Of a stretch of 5,216 nt of DNA, positions 1-5,216 are shown piece after piece. This DNA comes from an uncultured Raoultella sp. (lineage in GTDB: Bacteria > Pseudomonadota > Gammaproteobacteria > Enterobacterales > Enterobacteriaceae): the NCBI GenBank assembly GCA_900759445.1, contig CAAEVH010000053.1, positions 1 to 5,216 on the forward strand. The letters are read 5' to 3'. Each line of letters opens with the position of its first letter. The stretch's first letter is position 1. The notes below the pieces were generated by a model. The model had not been told where the DNA came from. It made no database searches and saw nothing but the letters and a program-made list of their open reading frames with translations. The position numbers were made by a program, and so were the translations under genes.

Positions 1-100
1 ACTGACTTCCAGTTAACTCTGTTTTGCTGTTCAGATAAAAAACGCAGGTGGTCAGGTGTGGGCTGGTCCGGCTGAAAATTGCCGACGTGTTTCCGTAAGG

Positions 101-275
101 CAGGGAGAACCCGCAGGGATGCGGGTTCAGGGCGCGTTTTGCAGGGATGCTACCTCGCGCCCGGCCCGGTAGCCTGGAGGAATAAACGGAGGGGACCGCG
201 GAGCGGCAATTTTCCCGCCGGGAGCCGGGATTGTAAAGGGCGTGGCGGAGAACGCCCTTTACACGTTCACAGGAA
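101..275 (+). other. GC-rich cluster of GGA-loop hairpins, candidate structured RNA
   Basis: This stretch is much richer in G and C than the flanks and folds into consecutive hairpins when read on the plus strand. The perfect stems seen are 107-115 with 120-128 (9 bp, loop GGGA), 130-136 with 156-162 (7 bp, enclosing a small GCA/TGC stem at 141-150 with loop GGGA), 196-199 with 203-206 (4 bp, loop GGA), 213-217 with 226-230 (5 bp, loop containing GGGA) and 232-243 with 252-263 (12 bp, loop GGCGGAGA). About a dozen GGA trinucleotides fall in the region. GGA in a hairpin loop is the known recognition pattern of CsrA/RsmA, so a CsrA-binding RNA is one inference. A leftover of a plasmid or phage-like element with structured DNA is another. 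No clear promoter precedes it; a poor candidate is TTAACT at 13-18 with GATAAA at 34-39. The structure is directly visible, but the function is unknown. Confidence 0.35.
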
Positions 276-398
276 TCGGTGTTTCAGATAAACGATGCAC
301 ATGAGGTGAACGGAACCCTTACCGTGAGATAGCATATTCATAACTTCTGCCAACACAGGTGATGCTTTCTGATACATAGGCGTTAACTGAACTGCATT

Positions 399-417
399 AG
401 CCTCAGGCGGCTTTTTT
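399..417 (+). terminator. weak intrinsic terminator-like site upstream of erfK
   Basis: A 4-bp stem (AGCC at 399-402 with GGCT at 409-412) with a 6-base loop runs straight into six T residues (412-417). The stem is short for an efficient terminator, though the T-run is good. If it is real, it would end a plus-strand transcript coming from the hairpin cluster or from a gene left of the window, and would insulate erfK, whose own promoter lies about 45 bases further on. Confidence 0.3.
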
Positions 418-460
418 ATGCGGATTTTAGTCGTAACCCACTAAAACAGATAATAAAAGC

Positions 461-473
461 TATAATTAACGGA
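461..473 (+). promoter_or_regulatory. probable erfK promoter (-10 TATAAT)
   Basis: A perfect -10 hexamer TATAAT sits at 461-466, about 37 bases before the erfK start codon, which gives a predicted transcript start near 473 and a leader of about 30 bases. No good -35 hexamer exists at 16-18 bp spacing. The C just before TATAAT and the TTAA-like bases after it resemble the extended -10 preferred by sigma-S, so stationary-phase expression is an inference. A second -10-like GATAAT at 449-454 is also possible. Confidence 0.5.
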
Positions 474-502
474 TATCTGCTGCGGCGAAGGAAAGGAAAA
501 AG

Positions 503-1432
503 ATGCGTCGTGTAAAACTGCTTTGTTCACTCATTATGCTGCTCGTGAGTCAGAGCGCGCAGGCGGTGAGTTATCCGCTCCCGCCTGAAGGCAGTCGCCT
601 GGTGGGGAGCCCTTTGACCATTACGGTACCTTCAGGAAACACTCAGCCGTTGGAAGCTTTTGCCGCGCAGTACGGACAGGGGTTGAGCAATATGCTGGAG
701 GCCAATCCCGGCGTGGATGTTTTTCTGCCTAAGTCTGGCTCGACGCTGGTTGTGCCACAGCAACTGATATTACCGGATACTGTACGCGAGGGGATCGTAA
801 TCAACGTCGCAGAAATGCGCCTTTACTATTATCCCGCTGGCAGCAATACGGTTGAGGTTTTACCCATTGGCATTGGCCAGGCGGGTAGAGAAACGCCGCG
901 TAACTGGGTGACGGCGGTAGAACGTAAGCAGGAAGCACCAAGCTGGACGCCTACGCCGAATACCCGGCGCGAATACGCAGCGCGTGGGGAAAGCCTGCCG
1001 GCGTTTGTTCCTGCCGGGCCTGATAACCCGATGGGACTGTATGCGATTTATATCGGCAGGCTTTATGCCATTCATGGCACAAATGCGAATTTCGGTATTG
1101 GTCTGCGGGTAAGTCAGGGGTGTATCCGTTTGCGTAATGACGACATTAAATATCTGTTTGATACCGTACCGGTAGGGACGCGTGTGCAACTGATAGACCG
1201 ACCGGTGAAATACAGCGTAGAGCCGGACGGTAGTCGCTGGGTGGAAGTGCATGAACCACTGTCACGAAACCGGTCGGAATACGAGTCTGACAGAAAAGTT
1301 CCCTTGCCAGTCACCCCCGCGCTGCGCACCTTCATCAGCGGGAATGACGTGGATATGAGTCGCGGAAATCAGGCACTGGAAAGACGCTCCGGCATGCCGG
1401 TGAATATCAGTCTGATTCAGACCCATTATTAA
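503..1432 (+). CDS. erfK: L,D-transpeptidase ErfK/LdtA (309 aa)
   Basis: This is a periplasmic YkuD-family L,D-transpeptidase. In E. coli the family member ErfK (LdtA) joins Braun lipoprotein Lpp to meso-diaminopimelate of peptidoglycan, together with its paralogues YbiS and YcfS. Residues 1-21 form a Sec signal peptide (basic start, hydrophobic core, AQA cleavage motif before V22). Residues about 38-90 look like the LysM-like peptidoglycan-binding region, and about 97-232 form the YkuD catalytic domain. The catalytic signature is complete: H191 in AIHGTN, then S204, G206, C207 and R209 in SQGCIRL, with C207 as the nucleophile. The length matches the roughly 310 aa of the E. coli protein, and the sequence closely follows the E. 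coli one as I remember it, except at the extreme C-terminus. The ATG start is supported by a strong Shine-Dalgarno (AAGGAAAGGA) ending 5 bases upstream and by the intact signal peptide. It is monocistronic, with its own promoter and terminator. Confidence 0.95.
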   Translation: MRRVKLLCSLIMLLVSQSAQAVSYPLPPEGSRLVGSPLTITVPSGNTQPLEAFAAQYGQGLSNMLEANPGVDVFLPKSGSTLVVPQQLILPDTVREGIVINVAEMRLYYYPAGSNTVEVLPIGIGQAGRETPRNWVTAVERKQEAPSWTPTPNTRREYAARGESLPAFVPAGPDNPMGLYAIYIGRLYAIHGTNANFGIGLRVSQGCIRLRNDDIKYLFDTVPVGTRVQLIDRPVKYSVEPDGSRWVEVHEPLSRNRSEYESDRKVPLPVTPALRTFISGNDVDMSRGNQALERRSGMPVNISLIQTHY

Positions 1433-1437
1433 TTTTC

Positions 1438-1479
1438 AAGGCGACCCTGTGATCTTTAGCCTGGGTGGGTCGCTTTTTT
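1438..1479 (+). terminator. erfK intrinsic terminator, overlapping the 3' end of the ATPase gene
   Basis: The plus strand has a stem of about 10 bp (1438-1447 with 1467-1476, one G-T wobble; the core is GCGACCC with GGGTCGC) and six T residues at 1474-1479. It begins 5 bases after the erfK stop codon. The last codons and stop (1456-1458) of the convergent ATPase gene lie inside the hairpin. On the minus strand the same stem is followed only by a broken T stretch, so termination of the iron operon here would be weaker. Confidence 0.85.
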
Positions 1480-2139
1480 AATTTGATACTGTCCCATTTT
1501 TACCACGCCAATATGGTCTGCCATTAGCTGCGCCTCGTGTTCGCTGTGTGTAACCAGCAGTGCCGTTTGCCCGGCGGCACGCAAAATATCCCGTACCTCG
1601 TTGCCAAGACGCTCACGCGTGCGCTTATCAAGGCTGGAGAAAGGCTCATCGAGCAGCAGGATTTCCGGATGCGGCGCCAGCGCGCGCGCAAGAGCGATAC
1701 GCTGCTGTTGACCGCCGGACAGTTCATGCGGATAACGGCTGGCATGACTGTGCAACTCCACCATTTTTAACAGCTCCGCCACCCGGACCTGCTGCTGCTC
1801 ACGCGGCATACGTCGTAACCCAAAGGCCACGTTTTGTTGCGCGGTCAGGTGAGGGAATAACGCATATTCCTGAAAGACCATGCCGACATGCCGTTTTTCC
1901 GGCGGCAGATGAACACCGGAACCGGCAACGCGGCGCTGCGACACATAGATATCTCCGCTTCGCAGCCGTTCAAATCCGGCAACTGCGCGTAACACGGTGG
2001 TTTTTCCGCAACCTGAAGCGCCCAGTAAACAAGCGATCTCTCCTTTACGTACCGACATTGAAAACCCGCTCAGCACCGATTGCTGGCTGTTGCCGTAGGC
2101 AACATGCACATCCTGGAGTCGTAATGCAATTTCTGACAT
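1456..2139 (-). CDS. fbpC: ferric iron ABC transporter ATP-binding protein, short form (227 aa)
   Basis: This is the cytoplasmic ATPase of a ferric iron importer (FbpC/SfuC/YfuC/KfuC type) that powers the permease encoded just upstream. With the ATG start all nucleotide-binding motifs are present: Walker A GASGCGKT at 40-47, Q-loop Q90 in VFQEYALFPH, signature LSGGQQQR at 140-147, Walker B ILLLDE at 160-165, D-loop SSLD at 168-171 and H-switch H198. A GTG at 2157 would add six residues, but I prefer the ATG at 2139: AAGAGAG lies a suitable distance upstream of it and nothing like a ribosome site precedes the GTG. With this start, 10 bases separate it from the permease stop, as expected for an operon. 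Family members are usually about 340-350 aa, with a C-terminal TOBE-type regulatory domain after residue 240. Here the protein ends at 227, so that domain is absent. The ATPase assignment is firm; ferric iron as substrate rests on the neighbouring binding protein. Confidence 0.9.
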   Translation of the reverse strand: MSEIALRLQDVHVAYGNSQQSVLSGFSMSVRKGEIACLLGASGCGKTTVLRAVAGFERLRSGDIYVSQRRVAGSGVHLPPEKRHVGMVFQEYALFPHLTAQQNVAFGLRRMPREQQQVRVAELLKMVELHSHASRYPHELSGGQQQRIALARALAPHPEILLLDEPFSSLDKRTRERLGNEVRDILRAAGQTALLVTHSEHEAQLMADHIGVVKMGQYQIKKATHPG

Positions 2140-2149
2140 TGTTACTCTC

Positions 2150-3838
2150 TTAACCACGGCGAGTCATCTGGTGACGCACCAACAAAATAACCGGTAGCGT
2201 GCCAGCTAAAACAATCATTAGCGCGGCGATAGCACCTTCTTCATAGGTTCCACGGGCGGCTTCTGCATACAGCAACGTAGCCAGCGTTTCGAAGTTTACC
2301 GGGCGCAACAGCAACGTTGTTGGCAGTTCTTTCATGGCATCGGCAAAAACCAGCAGGGCGCTACTCACTAACGCCGGGCGCAGCAATGGGAAATGAACCC
2401 GTGCAAATGTGCCCGCACCATTCTCACCCAACAGACGAGAAGCCTGCTCCAGCGAAGGCGGAATGCGGCCCAGGCCGGAATCCAGTGCGCCGATAGCAAT
2501 CGCCTGGAAACGCATGGCACAACAAATTACCAGCAGGATCCCGGCAGACATCAGCGGCAGGCCGCGAACATCCAGTAAATCTGCCAGCCAGCGGTCGACT
2601 GCCATCGCGGGGGTTAAAAAACCAATCGCCAGAATTGTACCGGGAACCGCGTAGCCTAAAGAAGCCAGACGCATCACACCACGGCGAAATCCTGGCATCG
2701 CGTTATCTGCGGCGCTATGCCGCGCGCTCCAGGCCACCAACATACTGACGCAAACCACCACCAACGTGGTTCCCGCGGCCAGTGATAACGTATTTTGTAA
2801 TGCAGCCAGTAACGAGGAGGATATAGGGCTCTCGTCACCTATATGTTTGGCGCTTTCCCAGATTAAAAACAGCACCGGGGCCAGAAAGCCCAGCACAACC
2901 GGCAGCGAAATAACGACACCGAGTAGCCAGCCACGCCAGCCTTGCACGCGGGTGGGTTGAATTTCCCGCAGGCTACGGCTGCTGAATCCCTGTTTTCTGC
3001 GGCCATAAAATTCCAGCGTCAGAATAAAGAATATAAACATCAGCATCATGCAGGCGATTTGCGCTGCGGCAGATAAATCAGAGCGAGAGATCCATGTGGT
3101 GTATACGGTAACGGTTAACGTTTGTACCCCGAGAAATTCCGACGCGCCAATATCGTTAAGCGTCTCCAGCAGCGCCAGACTGATCCCGACGGCCAGTGCC
3201 GGGCGAGCCATGGGGAGAGCAACACGAAAAAAAGTCCCGGTTGCGCTGCAACCCAGCGTACGTGCAGCTTCCAACAGATGGGCCGGCTGGCTGATAAACA
3301 TGGCGCGGGTTGTCAGGTACACGTAAGGATAAAGTACTAATCCGAGCAAGATTATTGCGCCGGAAAGGGAACGTAAATCGGGCAGGCGGAACTGTCGCGG
3401 GCTGTCAAAGCCCAGTATGAAACGGATAAAGGTTTGCAGGGGGCCGATCGGATGCAGCAGATCGAGCCATGCGAAGGCAACGATGTAGGTCGGCATTGCC
3501 AGCGGCAACAGCAGCGCCCAACTGAGAATTTTTCGCCCAGGGAAATCCCATGCCGTTACCGCCCATGCGCTGCCTACGCCAATAACGCCAACCATTATCG
3601 CGACACCCGCTAGCAACAGCACGGTGTTTTTTAGCGCTGAAGGCAGTACAAATGTCATAAGATTATCCCAGTGGGATAAATCAGCCTGGGTGGCCTGCCA
3701 GATCAGCGCAACGATGGGGGTCAGGACGCCAAGCGCGACGCACAACGCGCCAAGATGCAACGGCGTTAATAATGACTGCGGCCCGGAAACCAGGCCGCGT
3801 AACGTCGGAAACTGCAGCGATTTATTGATCGAATCCAA
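2150..3838 (-). CDS. fbpB: ferric iron ABC transporter permease, two fused lobes (562 aa)
   Basis: This inner-membrane channel subunit is of the FbpB/SfuB type, in which two homologous BPD_transp_1 domains are fused in one chain. By eye there are about twelve hydrophobic segments, roughly six per half, with TM1 at 28-48 and the second half beginning near 303. Each half carries the EAA loop that docks to the ATPase: residues about 190-214 (EAARTLG followed by a G and LP..RPA) and about 464-489 (EQASRLLGENGAG, then FPLLRPA). The length is normal for the fused family. The start is TTG at 3838: an in-frame TAG lies three codons upstream, and the next in-frame ATG (residue 61) would delete TM1. 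The gene overlaps the binding-protein gene by 17 bp, so translational coupling probably compensates for the weak start and poor ribosome site. It works with the binding protein upstream and the ATPase downstream. Confidence 0.93.
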   Translation of the reverse strand: MDSINKSLQFPTLRGLVSGPQSLLTPLHLGALCVALGVLTPIVALIWQATQADLSHWDNLMTFVLPSALKNTVLLLAGVAIMVGVIGVGSAWAVTAWDFPGRKILSWALLLPLAMPTYIVAFAWLDLLHPIGPLQTFIRFILGFDSPRQFRLPDLRSLSGAIILLGLVLYPYVYLTTRAMFISQPAHLLEAARTLGCSATGTFFRVALPMARPALAVGISLALLETLNDIGASEFLGVQTLTVTVYTTWISRSDLSAAAQIACMMLMFIFFILTLEFYGRRKQGFSSRSLREIQPTRVQGWRGWLLGVVISLPVVLGFLAPVLFLIWESAKHIGDESPISSSLLAALQNTLSLAAGTTLVVVCVSMLVAWSARHSAADNAMPGFRRGVMRLASLGYAVPGTILAIGFLTPAMAVDRWLADLLDVRGLPLMSAGILLVICCAMRFQAIAIGALDSGLGRIPPSLEQASRLLGENGAGTFARVHFPLLRPALVSSALLVFADAMKELPTTLLLRPVNFETLATLLYAEAARGTYEEGAIAALMIVLAGTLPVILLVRHQMTRRG

Positions 3839-4859
3839 CTTTATCTACCAGCAGACTAGCTTGTTTACGATACTTCACGATCTCGGTGAGCGGTGTTTTA
3901 TCGACGTCGATTTCACCGATTGTGGCGCTAATGACCGGGTCAAGCGTTACGCCTTTCAGTACCGGATATTCGAAGTTCGCTTTTGCATACTGCTGCTGGG
4001 CAGGCGCGGAAACCAGATATTCCATCAGCTTAACGGCATCGGCTTTATTTGGCGCATAGCGGGCAACGGCAGCGCCGCTGATGTTGACGTGCGTACCGCC
4101 ATTTTCAAAGGTTGGTTTAACGACTTTAATGGCATCGCCCCACTGACGAGCATCGCTGCCTTCTTTGGCGTTTTTCATATGGCCGACATAATAGGAGTTG
4201 GCCAGACCAATATCACAAATTCCACCGAGGATATCGCGGGCAACATCGCGATCGCCGCCAGTGGCTTTACGCGCCAGGTTAGCCTTTACGCCGCGTAGCC
4301 ATTCTTCAGTTTTAGCTTCACCATGATGGGCAATCATCGCGGCGATCAGCGCCGTGTTGTAGGGGTGCTGACCGGAACGAATACAAACTTTACCTTTGTA
4401 TTCTGGGCTGGCGAGCTGTTCGTAATGCCAGTTATCGATTGGCAGCGACTTCTCGGCATACAGTACGCGGGCGCGCATAGAAAGCGCAAACCACTGATTA
4501 TCCGCGCCGCGCAGATTCGCCGGAATGGCGGCTTTCAGCGCTTCTGACTCTACCGGCTGGGTGACGCCAGCTTCAACCAAATCGATGAGATTTCCGGCAT
4601 CGACGGTCATCAGCAGGTCGGCAGGGGAGTTTTTGCCTTCAGCCTTAACACGCTCAAGCATACCGTCTTTGATATAGACCGTACTTACTTTGATACCGCT
4701 GGTTTTAGTCCAGCTATCAAGTAAAGGCTGGATCAGGCCCGGTTCACGGGTGGTGTAAAGCGTTAACGTTTCCTGAGCGAAAGCCGGCAGGCTGACAGAG
4801 AAGAGGAGGGCAGAGGCAAGCGTGATACGGCGCAATCCGGTGCGAGTCAGAGCATTCAT
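3822..4859 (-). CDS. fbpA: periplasmic ferric iron-binding protein (345 aa)
   Basis: This is the substrate-binding protein of the importer (FbpA/SfuA/YfuA/KfuA family, periplasmic binding protein type 2 fold); it captures Fe3+ in the periplasm and delivers it to the permease. Residues 1-28 form a Sec signal peptide with twin arginines at 10-11 (not a full Tat motif) and an AFA cleavage site before Q29. The mature protein starts with the family motif LYTTREP (34-40). Adjacent iron-binding tyrosines are visible at Y223-Y224 in ANSYYVGH, and a further likely ligand tyrosine is Y167 in RSGQHPYN. R38 occupies about the position where the Haemophilus protein has a His ligand, which points to the Arg/Tyr-rich binding-site class rather than the classical His-Glu-Tyr-Tyr one. 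Two cysteines (C159, C215) remain in the mature form. The length is typical. It is first in the operon and transcribed from a Fur-box promoter. The ATG at 4859 has GGGA 8 bases upstream and opens a complete signal peptide. Confidence 0.94.
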   Translation of the reverse strand: MNALTRTGLRRITLASALLFSVSLPAFAQETLTLYTTREPGLIQPLLDSWTKTSGIKVSTVYIKDGMLERVKAEGKNSPADLLMTVDAGNLIDLVEAGVTQPVESEALKAAIPANLRGADNQWFALSMRARVLYAEKSLPIDNWHYEQLASPEYKGKVCIRSGQHPYNTALIAAMIAHHGEAKTEEWLRGVKANLARKATGGDRDVARDILGGICDIGLANSYYVGHMKNAKEGSDARQWGDAIKVVKPTFENGGTHVNISGAAVARYAPNKADAVKLMEYLVSAPAQQQYAKANFEYPVLKGVTLDPVISATIGEIDVDKTPLTEIVKYRKQASLLVDKVGFDQ

Positions 4860-4929
4860 CGTTTTTATCCCAGAGTAATTGGAACATACAGTGAACCGAG
4901 TCGGGGCTCGTTCTTTTGGCTCGCGTACA

Positions 4930-4965
4930 ATAAATGATAATCACTAGCACTTACAATAATTGCAA
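4930..4965 (-). promoter_or_regulatory. iron operon promoter with overlapping Fur boxes
   Basis: On the minus strand a -35 TTGCAA (4965-4960) and a -10 GATTAT (4942-4937) are separated by 17 bp, each matching 4 of 6 consensus bases, with a transcript start near 4930 and a leader of about 70 bases. The 15-mer at 4935-4949 on the plus strand (TGATAATCACTAGCA) matches 12 of the 14 defined positions of the Fur 7-1-7 consensus and covers the -10. A second, weaker palindrome (TTACAATAATTGCAA, 4951-4965) matches 9 of 14 and covers the -35. Fur with Fe2+ bound here would block RNA polymerase, so the operon should be repressed in iron-replete cells. Confidence 0.75.
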
Positions 4966-5080
4966 AGTTTAAACGATTTACATTTACACAACTTTAATCA
5001 ACGATGTGATGCGGCATGGAATGGGGAGTTATGGCAGACTGAGCGCTTATAGAGGCAGCTTTTACACAGACGTTAAAAGC
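4966..5080. other. intergenic stretch between iron operon promoter and tRNA-Asn terminator
   Basis: No coding potential was found on either strand. It holds the 8-bp palindrome GTTTAAAC (around 4967-4974), a tandem TTTACA repeat (4977-4988), and a modest 7-bp stem (5058-5064 with 5074-5080). None of these can be assigned a function from sequence alone. The AT-rich tract upstream of the -35 could act as an UP-element-like region for the iron operon promoter. Confidence 0.4.
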
Positions 5081-5113
5081 AAAAAGCCCGCTTAAGTTTC
5101 CTTAAGCGGGCTT
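5081..5113 (-). terminator. tRNA-Asn intrinsic terminator
   Basis: A perfect 13-bp stem (5084-5096 with 5101-5113) around a 4-base loop lies 8 bases beyond the 3' end of tRNA-Asn. Read on the minus strand it ends in GGGC followed by five T residues. It should stop tRNA transcription before the iron operon promoter region, so the operon is not normally expressed by read-through. Confidence 0.9.
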
Positions 5114-5121
5114 CTTAAATT

Positions 5122-5197
5122 TGGCTCCTCTGACTGGACTCGAACCAGTGACATACGGATTAACAGTCCGCCGTTCTACCGACTGAACTACAGAGGA
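5122..5197 (-). tRNA. tRNA-Asn (anticodon GTT)
   Basis: This is a complete 76-base tRNA gene with an encoded CCA end. The acceptor stem TCCTCTG pairs with CAGAGGA, the D-loop region has AGTCGGTAGA, the anticodon loop CTGTTAA gives anticodon GTT for asparagine, and the T-arm contains GGTTCGAGTCC. The sequence is of the enterobacterial asnT/asnU/asnV/asnW type. Those loci are multicopy, so I do not assign one symbol. Only 19 bases upstream are present, so its promoter lies outside the window. The gene's 3' end faces the iron operon. Confidence 0.97.
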
Positions 5198-5216
5198 ATC
5201 GTGTGAACGAGGCGCA

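Noticed and set aside
1..100. Possible attachment-site repeat of the tRNA-Asn 3' end at the left edge
   Set aside because: No stretch matching the tRNA 3' portion was found there or elsewhere in the window.
79..291. Plus-strand reading frame of 70 codons over the hairpin cluster
   Set aside because: It starts with TTG without a ribosome site, is dominated by Arg and Gly as expected from GC-rich hairpins, and shows no recognisable domain.
860..1252. Minus-strand frame of 130 codons inside erfK
   Set aside because: It lies wholly antisense to a well-supported gene with complete catalytic motifs, and its translation has no recognisable features.
1560..2153. Plus-strand frame of 197 codons opposite the ATPase gene
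   Set aside because: It is antisense to fbpC and rich in Arg, Ala and His in the way typical of shadows; no start signal is seen.
3624..4298. Plus-strand frame of 224 codons opposite fbpA and the start of fbpB
   Set aside because: It spans the junction of two real genes on the opposite strand, and its translation resembles no family I know.
1456..4859. Alternative assignment of the transporter as the related hexose-phosphate importer AfuABC
   Set aside because: The binding protein has the paired ferric-ligand tyrosines and the operon has a Fur box, both of which favour iron.
4744..4950. Minus-strand frame of 68 codons covering the iron operon leader
   Set aside because: It begins inside the Fur box and promoter, ahead of the predicted transcript start, and overlaps fbpA out of frame.
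5058..5080. 7-bp inverted repeat beside the tRNA terminator
   Set aside because: It is short and AT-rich, with no T-run of its own; probably chance, as the neighbouring 13-bp stem already accounts for termination.

Overview
The window comes from a member of the Enterobacterales close to Escherichia, Citrobacter and Salmonella. The evidence is an ErfK/LdtA protein that closely resembles the E. coli one as I remember it, a tRNA-Asn of exactly the enterobacterial type, Fur-box and sigma-70 style promoter elements, and intrinsic terminators with T-runs. I cannot name the species from this sequence alone.

Layout. Bases 1-502 hold no protein gene I can support. About 101-275 is a GC-rich, strongly structured stretch with at least five hairpins, most of which show a GGA or GGGA in the loop. 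A weak terminator-like site (399-417) and the erfK promoter (TATAAT at 461-466) follow. Bases 503-1432 (+) encode ErfK/LdtA, a periplasmic L,D-transpeptidase, closed by an intrinsic terminator at 1438-1479. Reading towards it on the minus strand is a three-gene ferric iron ABC importer: the periplasmic binding protein (4859-3822), a two-lobed permease (3838-2150) and a short ATPase (2139-1456). Bases 4860-5080 are the operon's control region, with a Fur-box pair over a sigma-70 promoter. The right edge carries tRNA-Asn(GTT) on the minus strand (5197-5122) with a strong terminator (5113-5081).

How it works together. The binding protein captures ferric iron in the periplasm, the permease carries it across the inner membrane, and the ATPase powers transport. 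The three genes overlap or nearly touch, so they are almost certainly one Fur-repressed transcript. The family is FbpABC/SfuABC/YfuABC/KfuABC. ErfK is functionally unrelated: it acts on peptidoglycan and Braun lipoprotein. The operon lies between erfK and the 3' side of a tRNA-Asn gene, a class of site where enterobacterial islands often insert, but the window shows no integrase and no repeat of the tRNA end.

Points of most interest are the GGA-loop hairpin cluster upstream of erfK, the ATPase without the usual C-terminal regulatory domain and whose stop codon lies inside the erfK terminator, and the TTG start of the permease gene.
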